NCBI GenBank assembly: GCA_963922205.1
Contig: CAWUHX010000013.1
Coordinates: 558,001 to 622,000 of the forward strand
Length of the DNA: 64,000 nt
Reading direction: 5' to 3'
Origin: Romanomermis culicivorax
Taxonomy: Eukaryota; Nematoda; Enoplea; Mermithida; Mermithidae
In this document: in pieces, positions 1 to 11,348 of the stretch
How the letters are laid out: each line of letters starts with the position of its first letter
Position numbering within the stretch: the stretch's first letter is position 1
Position numbers and translations under genes: made by a program
Notes under the pieces: model-generated
Told to the model about the DNA's origin: nothing
The model's database searches: none
The model's input: only the letters and a program-made list of their open reading frames with translations

Positions 1-124
1 TATTGCCAAAGCAGTGGACACAATCAGTCCTATCTTAACAATGTCCTATCTTCTATGTTCTTGTCAAGGAATAAATTATAGTCAACAGATCACACCATTA
101 TAGAATAATATGCAGTGCTGTCGT

Positions 125-2172
125 ATGACGTTGACAGTTATGCTCGCCATCAGTGCACCAGCACGAATGTTCCGAATGAGTAAGTATCTCCGGTGAGGCG
201 CCAGAGTAATGTTACTGTAGTCCATTTAGTTTGAAATGGCAGATGCAGAGACAACGAAATATTAGGTTCGATTTGGTGCACAATTCTCACGGAGTGGCAT
301 ATTTTTTACTGTACAGAAAAGATGAATTTCTTCACGATAAAGGGCGATCAAAGACGAATAAACAGAGACCTGCTTAGCCATTTTCGATTCAGTGTCGACA
401 TCTACAGTGCACTTGACCAGGTCATCGGAAAAAATTATCAGACGATCTGTTTGTTGCTAATGAATCAAATTTTTTCCACTGATTACAGTAACAAGCTTAT
501 TATTTTTCCGAATTGAACTCAGTTTCTTCGGCTCGCTGCATCCGCCATTTTAAAATAAAAGACTGTAAACATTTTTGACTGCAGGCTTTATTTAAAAAAC
601 TTGAATAAAGACAGTCAATAAGCGTAAGTTTGCCTGCCTATCATCTGAGTGATCAGTAAAGTAAGCTTGAAAAACATCTATTCGATAGGTCGTACTAATA
701 ATGTCTATAGAAATCAAGCCAAAATAACACAAAATCGGAAGCCAAAAATTTTTTTGATATCGTGAAAAAATCCTGTAGATTATTTGAAGATTTCCAGGTT
801 ATTGATGCGGTCAACCATGATTCTGTTGGGTGTCAGTAGTTTAAGTGACCACTTGTTAGTGTCTGTTAAACTTCTTAGATCAGGTACCTCGATTGCTAGG
901 TGTAAAAAAGGTGGCCCGCCCCAATAATGAAATTTTCACTCACGAAATGTTCGTAAGTTCAGTAGATTATTCAGTATTCGTGAGGGATAGTGGCTGTACC
1001 GACAAGTAGCTGTAATGAACATTGATAGACGCAATCAGACATGCACAGCAAGAATTTTCCAGGGGGTCCTTGGACTTTTTATCTAGGGGTTAGGGGGGTC
1101 GGTGAGCAAAAAAACAAAAAAAAACTTCTGAAAGCTTGTTTTTCATACAAAATATGCACAAAAATCATCAAAAAAGTGGTATCGAAAAAAGTTCAGGGGG
1201 GTGTTCGACGATTTTTTTGGGCCAGGGGAGTGGCCAGGGTCTCAGGTATGGGGGTTTACCCCCCCCCCCTACCCCCCCTTATGTGCATGTATGGACGCAA
1301 TGATACGAAAGTAACCGATTGATATAATAGTTCCCATTTCTGGCACTATCCGGCGTGGATATTTGAAATTGATTCCTAAAAATTTAACTTTTGACAGTGA
1401 GCGGTCGAGCCTTGGTGTCTGATGAAAAGTACCTCGACCTAAAACGCCAATTGGCTGAACAATGCAACAACGGCAAAGCCGTCAGCGGTGAATCTATGCA
1501 GACGGTATGCAATGCTCTTCAGCGTGGAAAACGTGACCGACGAAAAAATCCCACAACGGATCGGCCGAGGGGTATTGCAAAACTAGAAATTTTAAAAAAA
1601 TGACAGATGCCGAAGTTCGACACGGAAAAAATAATCGGCTTATTTTATTGTAATCGACGAGAAAAAGCTTTTTTCCACGGCAACCGAAACAAGAAACTGA
1701 TAGCTTCCTTTATTCCACAGATATGTCATTTTAGTCCATTTTTTTCAAATGAGCTTCGGGGAAAAAAAGATGATCCGCTTACGCGGCCGTCATTTTTCTC
1801 AGACAGTCGTCACTTGCCTACGGATTTTTTAGGCGCCCCTAAGATTATAATTAAATTTTTAGGAACAGTGAAATAACGAAAAGTGACATTCACAGCTTTT
1901 GGATGTTCACGCTTTTTTTCGCAGCTAGCTTTCTTTTTTCTATCCAAATAGGACCAGGAGCATGGATGAACCCTCAAGCCATGGAGCTACAATTCTACGA
2001 AGACTTGGTCAATTACTGCCTCAAGGGCATACAATTGGGAAGACTTACGTGGGATTCGTTGTGCAGAAATGCCCTCCAGGCTTGGAGTGATACAGTAGGA
2101 GCTGATCTTGCCCTGAAGATCAACGAAGGCGTCAGGTCGAGCGATAATGCTCATGGAAGTCACGGTTGGTGA
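125..2172 (+). CDS. small Cys-hairpin protein S1, possibly secreted, three exons
   Basis: Not recognised as a named family. Proposed coding exons are 125-179, 1398-1571 and 1952-2172, all joined in phase 1, giving 149 residues. Donors are GTAAGT at 180 and GTATTG at 1572; acceptors are ttgacag and ccaaatag. The first exon (MTLTVMLAISAPA...) could be a short signal peptide; an in-frame ATG lies at 110. The mature part has two similar helical segments, each with one Cys pair 14 residues apart (about C41/C56 and C99/C114), separated by a basic GKR-D-RRK stretch (about 62-68) that looks like a prohormone cleavage site. This suggests a processed secreted peptide, but that is inference. Exons 2 and 3 are better supported than exon 1. 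The last exon is followed by AATAAA at 2222 and has a diverged second copy at 2983-3206. Confidence 0.5.
1055..1282. repeat. C/G-run interspersed repeat in S1 intron 1
   Basis: A block with GGGG runs at the left and a long C run at 1259-1277 around an AT-rich core. The style (aaaaa-cttct, cgacgattttttt, ccccccc) matches repeats at 38.6, 40.0, 47.1, 55.1 and 62.3 kb. It lies wholly inside the first S1 intron. The short ORF across it is not coding. Confidence 0.4.
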
Positions 2173-2221
2173 TTTGCTTTATAGAAGTTTATCACCCAAA
2201 GCCCAAATTACATACAAGACC

Positions 2222-2232
2222 AATAAAATAAA
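2222..2232 (+). terminator. poly(A) signal of S1, proximal
   Basis: Two overlapping AATAAA hexamers lie 50 bases after the TGA stop of the first terminal exon, as expected for a polyadenylation signal. Confidence 0.55.
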
Positions 2233-2982
2233 GTGTAAACTGTTAAGCATCTATCCTGAACAAAAATTCATGCGGTCAAGTATATCCTGAAAAGAAATGC
2301 GCCAAATGTGGCAAAAAAATTCAAACTATCAAATTTCGTCTTACTGTATAACTCCATGAATATACACTTCTAGACAAAATTAATATCATTTTCATTCCCA
2401 GCGTCGAAGACTGCGCCACATTTTTTTGAGCTACACGTTTATTTTGGCTTATCACACGAAACTAAATCCCTTCGTATGTTCAGAAATCCATTGTATTACA
2501 TTCTGAAATGGCAGACGCAGTGAAACCGATGAATTTAAGAAAGTTTAAGAAGGAGAAAGTGAATCTATCACCACTACTATAATTAATGAGAAAATGTTTT
2601 TTGTCCATAGCCAGCAAACGAACAAACTGGTAACTTTCTTCAATAATCTGGTCAAATTGTCATAATTTTTCGCAAGTCGTGCATTCAGAAAAACCACAGA
2701 AATCAGTAGTTTCACGTTGATAGCCATCTTTGAACTTTGAACATTGACAGAATTAACAATACTGTAGAAAATTTCTGACGTTAAATGAAAAACATCAAAT
2801 CAGTTCTAGCAGTGGTGATGTAGCCTTTTTATGTGCCCAAAAATAAAAATCAAGTTTCCGGAAACTAAGTGAGGATCTAAAACTGACATTCTCAAGAATG
2901 CTTTGTTGTATGCAGTTCAATGGTCGCAAAATTCATGCCTTTTTATCTACCAGCTAACTTTCGTTGTTTCTTTTCCAAATAG

Positions 2983-3206
2983 GCCAAGTAAGTCCAGGAT
3001 CGTGGACGAATCCCCAAGCCATGGAACTACAATTCTACCACGATTGGGTCAACTATTGCATCGAAAGCATAGCATCTGGAGAACGCACCTGGGATTCGTT
3101 TTGCATAAGCGGCGTTCAAGCTTTCTTTGATTTGGGTGACATAGGCCCTGCAGAGGAGAGTGAGGTAGTGAGTTTGGGAAATGACGCTCAGGGAAGCCGC
3201 GGCTGA
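2983..3206 (+). CDS. second terminal exon of S1, alternative or duplicated
   Basis: This exon is a diverged duplicate of 1952-2172. Both start after a matching acceptor (tccaaatag), keep the same phase and share NPQAMELQFY, VNYC, TWDS and the C-x14-C spacing. The preceding intron tail is also similar (cagcta-ctttc...), so the duplication included intron sequence. I found no second copy of the upstream 1398-1571 exon between 2173 and 2982. The simplest reading is an alternative last exon joined to the same upstream exons, giving about 150 residues with a different tail. A truncated tandem gene copy is the alternative. A short leader-like ORF (MKNIKSVLAVVM) at about 2786 is stopped by TAG and is not a convincing first exon. 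Confidence 0.5.
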
Positions 3207-3260
3207 TTATGTATTATTCGGGATTCATGAACAGTTCTCTTGTGTGGACGTTACATATTG

Positions 3261-3266
3261 AATAAA
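3261..3266 (+). terminator. poly(A) signal of S1, distal
   Basis: AATAAA lies 54 bases after the stop of the second terminal exon, so each terminal exon has its own signal. Confidence 0.55.
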
Positions 3267-3938
3267 GTTAAAGCAAAAGAATATGACTGGGGTGCATCGA
3301 GTTTCTTCCTACCACGGAACTTCCTTTCCTCTAGTTGACTCAAGTCTCTAATAATTTAAGTAAGGGCTGAATTGCTGGAGGTGAGTAAGCAAAATAAGGT
3401 AACACTGTTACCATTGGGGAAACAAATTGGAAGAGATTATGTAGTAAATTCAGCGAGAAACTTGTTTTGGCTTCGCAGATTGAAAAAATAGTGGAGAAGA
3501 AAATAGTTGACACTCCTTTCATTTGGATAATATCGCGGGAAATGAAAATCAATAATTTATTTTTTCAAGTCATTTCTTTCGATTTCTAGCTGAGCTGATT
3601 TTCAAAAACTACGGTTGAGATTTGATTCAAATGCGTTTTTTCGATTTTATGTCAAGTTGCCCTTTTTGCTTGTCAGGAAACAAGTGAGCCGGTTTTTGGT
3701 TTTCAAAAACGTGTTGAATCAGACCCTCAACCAGGTAATGAAGCTTTTTGGATATGTATTCCATTCCCTACTCTTCATATTTGAAAATCGATGGCCAAAG
3801 AGATACGTGAAAATGCTTTCCATATTTGAAAATTGACGATTAAAGCGAGACGGGACGATGGATGGTCAGGCGAGATATGTTCACTTTTAATATGTAGTGC
3901 ACATTCTTAATTTTTTGGACGACGTATTGGAAATACAG

Positions 3939-4175
3939 TCATGCTTTTGTGCATGCCCCAGATTTTCTCCGATTTTGTTCTGGAGAAAAGTCTCCTACTT
4001 TATTCCAGCTCCTGTGATACGACAGAGGAGTGAATTTGGAGCCAATTAAATTCTGAAGTAAACTCCCAGAATCAACTTCTTCTCTTTTATCTTGCTCTAA
4101 GATTGCTCCTACCTCACTCATTCTCTGCTGCTTCTTTGCTCCACCTTCAGCATTGACCATTTTATTGTGACACAA
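3939..4175 (-). CDS. unassigned ORF, 78 codons
   Basis: An open frame rich in Lys, Glu and Gln (KKQQRMSEVGAILEQDKREE) followed by a more hydrophobic end. No family is recognised and no splice context or TATA box is convincing. It may be chance or an old transposon fragment. The rest of 3267-4689 shows no gene or clear repeat. Confidence 0.15.
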   Translation of the reverse strand: MCHNKMVNAEGGAKKQQRMSEVGAILEQDKREEVDSGSLLQNLIGSKFTPLSYHRSWNKVGDFSPEQNRRKSGACTKA

Positions 4176-4978
4176 GATTTTGCGAAGTCGATTTTTTCAG
4201 TTTTTTGGATGGTTGTTTATAGGCGTATCTCCCATAAATTTGCATCCACTTTATTGCAGTACAACAATACTGTCATTTTATTAGTAATTCGGTGTGGCAA
4301 GTGATTTGTAGGTGTGAACAATTTTGTGAACAAATTTCAGAAACTACCAATTATTTTTGCTCCCGATTTGACCTAACAGCAGTGAGCGACCCAGAAAAAA
4401 GCGAAAACGGAATCAAAAAGGGGAAGAAAGTACTGTATAGTTTTTGCTTGTTGTTGCCCTATGAAACTAATGTTTTTCCGTTTGTAATTCTTGTTCATTT
4501 TGTTGAGAATTTTAAAAAGAGGCGCTGAAATAGATGCACCACCATCTGTAGTGCAGTTCTGAGTGTAGTAGTACGGATCTATATAAACTATTATAGAAAA
4601 CCAAAAAAATGATACAAAAAATCTTGTAGCCTGTAACAAGGGAGTAAAATAAACAGAACACGAGTAATATGATAATAATACCACAATATTAGACTTGTTA
4701 TGAATGTCTTATGATGTGAGGATACTATCTTTTAATATTGAAGGAGGTAAAAATTTGGTAAAGAGGAGGTCAATATTGAATTACTGTTAGGAAAATAAGA
4801 CAGCCATAGTTTTTCTACAAGAGACACATTTTTCAGTGGAAATAGAAAAACGCTAGGACCTGCTATACTTCGCCGTACAGCGCCGTACGGCACGTAAGTA
4901 TATCAGCTACTTATCATGCGCCGTACGGCACCGTAAGGCACGGAGTATAGCGGCTACTGTTCCATCCAGGCCTGAAAT

Positions 4979-5107
4979 ATGAGATTTTGCAAGGCCTTTA
5001 AGCCAATGTGAAATTATTATTCTTCAGTATCAATGAGACTTAACTTGTAGAATATACGTCATCGGTCTACCGTTAGCTAGCTAGGTACTTTCTATTCATT
5101 GTTCTTG
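4979..5107. repeat. left end and inverted terminal repeat of DIRS A
   Basis: The unique end (4979 to about 5037) is followed by an inverted repeat (about 5038-5107: acttgtag...ccgttagctagctagg...cattgttctt). The right-hand partner is broken into 11568-11599, 12037-12057 and 17297-17308 by two later insertions, which together match the left copy. Confidence 0.85.
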
Positions 5108-5764
5108 AGGTATTGAAACGATAAGGTCACATGGAAGATATCATGACAATCAAAACTAGTTATTAGATTGTTGAAAAAATCAAACACTACTTACTAACGA
5201 ACGAAAATGAACTATTAGAAAGAAAAAATCGAGCACACAGACATAAAATTTACGAAAAAACATGAAATTGCGTAAAAATACATGCACCAAAAGGCACTTA
5301 GAAACGCACTAGAAAAGCTAAAAGCCCTGTCATACTTCACCGCGCGGTACCGCGCGGCACCGCGGGGCGCCCCGCGGCACCGGTTGTTCTATCCATACTA
5401 AAAAGCGGCGGTACCACCTTTGAAGTATGAATAGGTTTTTGTAATTTTTGCGGCGCCGCCATCAAGTTTCAACTGAACCGAAATTTTCGAACAAGTTATG
5501 TGTTCTAAAGTTGCAGCATACTGTCGTTGTAACATATTGTTGCATACTATGACATCTATACATGTAGTTGAATCATATTTTTCACTTGAATGGTGAATTC
5601 TGGCACTTGTCAAATTATTTTACCAAATTGATTACTTAACTTTCAATGAAGATTTACTAAGAAGTTGACTACTCAATTTGCAATGAAGACATTATAATAT
5701 GTAAAAATTATGAATATGCAAAGTAGGTGTAAACATGTTCCTACAGCATGTGTACTCAATTTCG

Positions 5765-6065
5765 ATTGTGTCTTTATTCCCCCAACGTCCTTTTTCCGCA
5801 AATATCCCGATTGTCCGAAAGTTCATATTCCCCGTAGGTCCCGATTCTCCGAATAATCAATAAATTTTTTATTTCCCCGAAAAATGCATTAGTCTCTATG
5901 ATTGTGTCCTTATTCCCCCAACGTCCTCTTTCCCCGAATGTCTCGATTCCCCGAAAGTTCCTATTCCCCGAAGATCCCGATTCCCCGAATAATGAATAAA
6001 ATTCCCTTTTCCTCGAACAATGCATTAGTACCTATTCCCCGAACGTCCCGATTCCCCGAATAGGA
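5765..6065 (+). repeat. TTCCCCGAA array, forward arm
   Basis: About ten imperfect copies of a 20-22 bp unit of the form TTCCCCGAAnGTCCCGA, with a longer direct duplication (gtgtc-ttattcccccaacgtcc at 5767 and 5905). It is followed by a GGATC-rich stretch (6065-6215). It forms an inverted partner to 6660-6870. Confidence 0.8.
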
Positions 6066-6385
6066 CGGATCTACTTTTTTTGACTAAATCGAATCCGGAT
6101 CTTAAAAAATTGTTTCGTCAAATCATGATCCAGATCTAGATAGCTGAAGTCGTCGGATCTGTATCAAGAACCTGAACAGCAGATCCGACCAGATCCCGAT
6201 CATGTACAGGGAGCCAAAAAATGACGACCAGTGCTGACTCTTTCGAACGGATGGAGCTTTTATAACGCAGATTACTGCATTAGAATGCCCTGCTTGTCTT
6301 CGTTACAAGGGCCAAATTTTATGCCCCTAGCATTTATGATTACCGTACAAACAGAAATTCAGTAAAAGTGGCCATTTTTCAAAAA

Positions 6386-6475
6386 GTAAAAATTGTGAAA
6401 TAAAGTAGAAGTTGTGAAATCAAGGTAAAGGTTGTGAAATCAAAATAATAGTTGCGAAATCAAAGTAAAAGTTGT
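6386..6475 (+). repeat. 21-bp tandem repeat (aaagtaaaagttgtgaaatc)
   Basis: Four to five imperfect copies of a 20-21 bp unit containing gttgtgaaatc. Not coding. Confidence 0.75.
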
Positions 6476-6659
6476 CTTATTGTGAAAAAAGTTTTGTAAA
6501 GCTGTTTACACACAATAATACGTTAAAAATTACCCAGATTTGTAAGTTGCACGTAATCTAAAGTCAGCAACTTTTAATTTTAATTTTTTATACCTACAAT
6601 TTACAATGTTTTCTATGGAAAAATTTTTAATTTACAAAGTGCCATCTAAAAATAGCCTT

Positions 6660-6870
6660 CTTCTGTTTTCGGGGAAACGGGATTCGACACTTTCGGGGAA
6701 TAGGGACATTCGGGGAAAAGGGAAAATCAGTGTTTGATTTATAGCGTTCTACGGGGAAACGGGACTTACGGGGAAAAGGGACTTTCGAGGAATCGGGACA
6801 TTGGGGGAAAAGGGACTTTCGGGGCATGGGGATACACCCGTCTCTATTTCCTGAACGTCCCGATTTCCCG
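6660..6870 (-). repeat. TTCCCCGAA array, reverse arm
   Basis: Repeats of TTCGGGGAAAnGGGAC, the reverse complement of the forward arm, followed by a short forward piece at 6850 and again by a GGATC-rich stretch (6885-6955). Arm plus GGATC block is present twice in inverted order, as in a long TIR. Confidence 0.75.
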
Positions 6871-7392
6871 AATACTAGGGAAAGGAGATGGATCCACTTT
6901 GAATCTGGGTCCTAAAAAGCAGGTCCGACCGGACCCAGATCAGATCTGGATCCTGTATATAGCACATATGTGAATGAGTAATCGTGTATATATATTCAAT
7001 TTTTCAAAATCAATTTATATAAATTGATATTTCTCAGCAGTGATTTTTATTTTGATTGATTTTTATTTTTCTTTGGCGCTTTGTGTTTTTCGATTTTTTT
7101 CGTATTTTTCATTTTTTCGCATTTTTCGTATTTTGCATTTATCGAGACGAGCAATACACGTTTTTTGAGAAGAGCAAAATCCAAAAGTAAAAAAGCGGCG
7201 CCGCGCGCTACCGCGAGGCGTAGTATGACAGGGCCTTAACTCTAAAAAGAATCAAAGCATCAATTTCACATAAAGCCAACATCGTCCTGAACGACGACTT
7301 GTAGGAAAATTCCTACGGAAACGCCGATAATTGCATCGAATTCTAAATTAAAAGTATTTCCTAATAATGCGCGTAGGGAGAGGGGGCGGGAT

Positions 7393-7499
7393 CAAGTTAA
7401 GTCTCATTGATACTGAAGAACAATGATTTCACATCGGCCGAAAGGCCTTGCAAAATCTCATATTCTTCATTATCAATGAGCCTTAACTTGTAGAATATG
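7393..7499. repeat. internal complementary region of DIRS A
   Basis: Bases 7393-7461 are the reverse complement of the left end (4979-5047), and 7462-7499 the reverse complement of the right end (17297-17327). The join at 7461/7462 equals the junction of a circular intermediate. It overlaps the 3' end of the recombinase ORF, its usual place in DIRS elements, where it serves as template to restore the ends during replication. Confidence 0.88.
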
Positions 7500-9245
7500 T
7501 TTAAAGCTTACATTAGCATTAAAAACGAAGCTAGTATAGTTAGAATCATCTAGATCTTTTTGATAAAACCGTTTAAATGTCAACGAACGTTGACTCCAAT
7601 TAGCTTGTTTCAAAATAAAGTCAAGCGGACAACCAGAAGCTAGAGCTTTAGAGGATGAAGCTGAACGTATAGAATACGGTTTAAATTTGGAGGCGTCTAT
7701 ACCCGATAAAGCCAGAACTGATTTGATCCAGCGAGAAATTGTTGAAGAACAAACTGGCCTAAAGGATTTAACAAAAGACAGGAAACATAACAATTGAGAG
7801 CCCCGAATTTCTTTCGTAGATTTTAAGTATTGCTCTAAGCATAGATAAGGACAAACTGTTTGGTCCAAAAATTTAAAAATTTTAAACATACTAGGTGGCC
7901 CAGTCCTTCGAGTTTTAGTTATTGCAGGAATAGAAATTTGAACAAAAGTTTCAAAAAATTTTATGTACCGAATATTTATTTTTTGTAACTCTGATGCTCT
8001 CTTTGGCGAACTCAATGCCAGAAGCATTACAAATTTAAATGATAAAAGTTTTCTTGAAACCCGAGAGGATTTGGATGAAATATCACAAATAGTTATAGTT
8101 TTGAGATAGTTCAGAACGACAGAAACGTACAATGTAGACGAATACCTCGGTACAGGAGGGTTAAAATTAAAAATTCACGTTAGAAACCAAGCAATCAAAT
8201 GATTGCCGGACAAATCACATCCCACCTCAGACAAAAAATTAACGATAGCAGATTTTGCACCCGCTATAGTAGTGTATTTGAGCCCTGATTTGTGCAAAGA
8301 GAGCAGGTAACTGATCTAGTCCGAAACAGATGGTTGAATGGGATCAATACTTTGTTTACAACACCAGCTACTCCACTTTGGGAGGGCCGAGCTGTAGTGT
8401 TTCTGAGTTCCTTTTGACCAGGATTGTAGCATGATCGTAATAGTTTCTGCTGGAACTTTAAGTTTAGCCCAGGCACGCCTGATACCCTCCGGGCTGAGAG
8501 CTGCAATGTTTTTTTTCATTATCAGGGGATGATAATTTCCCACAGGATCCAAAAGGATCTCGACTATTTGAGGCAGAAGTATGGGACGATCTGTTGTCAT
8601 TGATAAGAGTAGAGGCCACCACGGCTGTGTCGGCCAAACTGGAACAATTAAAATTACTGTAGCTCGGTCATAACGAATCTTTTGTAAAACTTTACCAATT
8701 AAGCTAAAAGGTGGAAAAGCATAAGCATAAAAAGCAGACCACGAAAGAGAGAAGGCATCCACAGCAAAAGCATCAGGATCTAGTTTCCAAGACACAAATT
8801 TTCTAACTTTTGCATTGTGCCTATTTGCAAACAAATCAATTGAAACAGCATCTAAATTTTGCTGCCCTGGGACATGAGAAGCTCTAAAATACAAATCTCG
8901 ATCGAGGGACCAAGCCCATATTTTAATTGACAAGTCACAGAAGAACTTATTTTTCGTTCCGCTAAATAGATTAATATAAGCAATAGCTGTAGAGTTATCT
9001 AACATCGATAAAATTGATGTGTTAGATAAATTCGCGCCAAAAATTTTTAGAGCAAAAAATGCTGCCAAAAGTTCTTTGCAAATAATGTGGAAAGATCTCT
9101 CATATTCAGTCGATCGTCCACTGATAGAACGACTACCATTGGATGCACCCCAGCCCAAGTTTGAGGCATCTGAGAAAATAGTACAAGAAACAGGGGCCGG
9201 TATAATGTGCTGTCCGTTCCATTGTGGCAGCTGTGAATGCCACAT
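7473..9245 (-). pseudogene. DIRS A RNase H and tyrosine recombinase, one frame with two stops
   Basis: The first part (9245-8316) carries RNase H motifs: SDASNLGWGA, ELLAAFFAL, LDNSTAIAYIN and HVPGQQNLDAVS. It then runs through the DIRS connecting region (VDLFANRHN-like, YAFPPFSLIGKVL) into the recombinase core-binding domain (SWSKGTQKHYSSAL). After in-frame stops at 8316-8318 and near 8175 the same frame gives the catalytic domain (8132-7473) with Arg45 (PKRASEL), Arg156 (YSIRS), Trp179 in the second His/Trp position and Tyr190 (RFY). The tetrad is thus essentially complete; the first His is Tyr. The enzyme would integrate circular cDNA without target duplication. Two stops and a frameshift from RT make this copy inactive. 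Confidence 0.88.
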
Positions 9246-9307
9246 TATCAGTTCATGTATGGCATCTGCAGATAAGAAAATGCATGCATTGTAATTTTGG
9301 TATTTTT

Positions 9308-10384
9308 TTAAGCCTGTAGCAATGTTGAATCTCTGGTGAACAGGTTCGCTCTTAAAAGAGCTTGACTAACTGACGCAAACTTTCCCAATGGACAGGCTAC
9401 GTCATACAGTGCTACTTCTTTTTTCGATAATAAATTTTGGCACAAATCCAAAATATTTTTCAGTTTTTCATCGGGAATGTATAGCATCATCGTTCTGGTG
9501 CATATAATTAGCCCTAAAAAAATTATTCTCTTTGTTGGCACCAATTCAGATTTTTCAAAATTTATAACAAAGCCGAGATTCGTTATCATGAACATGACTC
9601 CTTCAACGTCATGTTTCAAACCTTCATAAGTGGCATTTAAAATTAAGATGTCATCCAAATAGATGATGAGGTGAATGCCCAGCTGATGCAACCTGCTTAT
9701 GACAGGCCTGCAAATTTTTGTAAAAACCCGTGGTGCTGAGCATAAGCCAAAAGGCATGCCCGTAAATTGATAAATATTTTGCTGCCATCTAAAACAAAGA
9801 AATTTTTGATCATCACAGTGAACCGGAACTGAAAAATATGCATCTTTTAAATCAATCTTCACCAAAAAATCGTCGGGTTGTATCAAATCTTTCAGCACGT
9901 ATATGCCTTCAATTTTAAAATGTTCATAGTGCATATAATTATTGAGCTGTTTCAAATTAATAACTGGTCTCATACCACCAGTTTTCTTAGCAACCAAGAA
10001 AAGCTGCGACAAAAAAGGATGAGTATTGGAGTCTAGTTTAATGACCGTTTTTTTCTCCAAGAGGCCATTAACCTCATTAGTGATCAGTTCAGTTTCTGAT
10101 GGGGAAAAATTGATGGAAAAAGAGCGGGTTAGTTCGTTAGGTGGATTAGTTTTCCAATCCAAATGTAAGCCTGAAACGGCTCGTAAAATCCAAGCATAAA
10201 AAAGAGCAAGCCAACCAGCTAGTGCATTAGGCGGAGCTGTTATTGGTTTAAAGCCTAAATTATAAATATCATACTTGGAATTGTTGAAGGCCATAGGCTT
10301 GCTCAAAGGCCGTTTTGCCAAACTAGGGAAGGTAGAAACACGATAAAAATTCAATCGAGAGTGACGAGAAAAGGTTGACGTCAC
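9308..10384 (-). CDS. DIRS A reverse transcriptase
   Basis: A 358-codon open frame. RT blocks are in order: PVINLKQLN (about 140), VKIDLKDAYFSVPV (about 175-188), MPFGLCSAPRVF (about 210) and the catalytic IIYLDDILIL (YLDD about 242-245). The wording is that of DIRS/PAT-type RT rather than LINE RT. The ORF begins 8 bases after the Gag-like frame ends, with no reliable start codon, and RNase H follows in another frame 62 bases on, so a frameshift probably broke one RT-RH polyprotein. It acts in the cytoplasm or nucleus on the element RNA. Confidence 0.9.
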   Translation of the reverse strand: MTSTFSRHSRLNFYRVSTFPSLAKRPLSKPMAFNNSKYDIYNLGFKPITAPPNALAGWLALFYAWILRAVSGLHLDWKTNPPNELTRSFSINFSPSETELITNEVNGLLEKKTVIKLDSNTHPFLSQLFLVAKKTGGMRPVINLKQLNNYMHYEHFKIEGIYVLKDLIQPDDFLVKIDLKDAYFSVPVHCDDQKFLCFRWQQNIYQFTGMPFGLCSAPRVFTKICRPVISRLHQLGIHLIIYLDDILILNATYEGLKHDVEGVMFMITNLGFVINFEKSELVPTKRIIFLGLIICTRTMMLYIPDEKLKNILDLCQNLLSKKEVALYDVACPLGKFASVSQALLRANLFTRDSTLLQA

Positions 10385-10392
10385 TGAACAGC

Positions 10393-11348
10393 TTAGCTTC
10401 TGAACAGCATCATGGAAGCTATTTTTTGGCCAAAATCCTTCATTTTATCACAAATGGCCTTGCCAAAAAGAGAAGGAGGCGTCAGCTTAGTTGCTGAATC
10501 TATTTTACTCTTGACTAAATCTGTAGTCATTAAAGATTCACATGCAATCTCTTGAAAGAAAGCCGACTTAATTCCAAGATTTTTCAAAATTTCGTATCGA
10601 CCAATGTAAATTATGTCTTGCAAAAACAGACTGATATGTCGGACGGAATGATTAATGCAATTGACAATTAATTTAGGATCAAAAGACCCCTTTCTTTTTC
10701 ATTAAGCACCGCCAATAGAGGAAAAGACGTTTCCAAAACTGATTGGTGTAAATGGCGAAGGATATCATCCTTTTTAATAATCCTCTTTTTACCGTCCTTC
10801 TCCAGGAAACAAGAAATCTCCTCATCAATAGCAGCAGCTACGGCCAAATTCGAATTCAGAATAGGAAAATTAGTATATCGCTTGGCTCTGCTATCTGAGC
10901 TTTCATGTCGACCACATAATTCTTTACTGATAAGATCAGTTAGTTTGTGTTTGAGCTTCAAACGCTGAGGTTCAGGTTTTGGATCATCCGAAAAATGGGG
11001 AATATCAACTCTGCTGTCAATAGATGCAGAACGAGTATGTTGAAAATGCGAATCAAAAGAAATAGCACTAAGAATGTCGTCAGAAACTGAATGACCTGTC
11101 GAAGCAAATTTCCTGTTCTGATCAACATCGATTCTTTCAGCTGCTTGATCTGGTTCAACAGATCTAAAATCTACCGCAGCAACAGCTCGGGAATCGTTAG
11201 GAATATGATTTTCTGAAAAATCATCCACTGCAGCAGTCTGATATTCAAAAGAAGTCAGTATAAAATCTTTCTTACTCGCAGCTACAGCTCGAGAAGAATT
11301 AACAGATTGCTCCGAATATTTTGACCGAGAGTCTGAACTTGAACTCAA
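10393..11348 (-). pseudogene. DIRS A Gag-like protein, frameshifted
   Basis: A Ser/Asp-rich N-terminal half (11348-10668) with repeated DSRAVAA motifs is followed, in another frame, by an alpha-helical half (about 10665-10393: QDIIYIGRYEILKNLG, SLFGKAICDKMKDFG). Element B has related sequence in the same place (LFGKSLCGSFKDHGHK). Position before RT and low complexity fit the Gag ORF of DIRS elements; no zinc knuckle is seen. A frameshift near 10660 separates the halves. Confidence 0.7.

Larger units (their letters stand above)
5321..7236. mobile_element. foldback/TIR element E2 inside DIRS A
   Basis: The tips are AAAGCCCTGTCATACTTC at the left and, inverted, AGGCCCTGTCATACTACG at the right, each next to TA. 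Just inside are GC-rich palindromes built on ACCGCGCGGT (left) and CCGCGCGC-TACCGCG (right). It lies between the left end of DIRS A and its internal complementary region, where the sister element B has only about 400 bases. The interior carries inverted TTCCCCGAA arrays and a 21-bp tandem repeat. No transposase is visible. Confidence 0.7.

Noticed and set aside
4856..4954. A free-standing 99-bp palindromic MITE
   Set aside because: LINE coding sequence does not resume after 4954 but does after 17971, and the tip motif at 17.95 kb matches after CpG decay, so 4856-4954 is better read as one end of a larger element.
5774..6973. ORFs across the TTCCCCGAA arrays
   Set aside because: Open only because the repeat unit lacks stops in some frames; repetitive protein without a domain.
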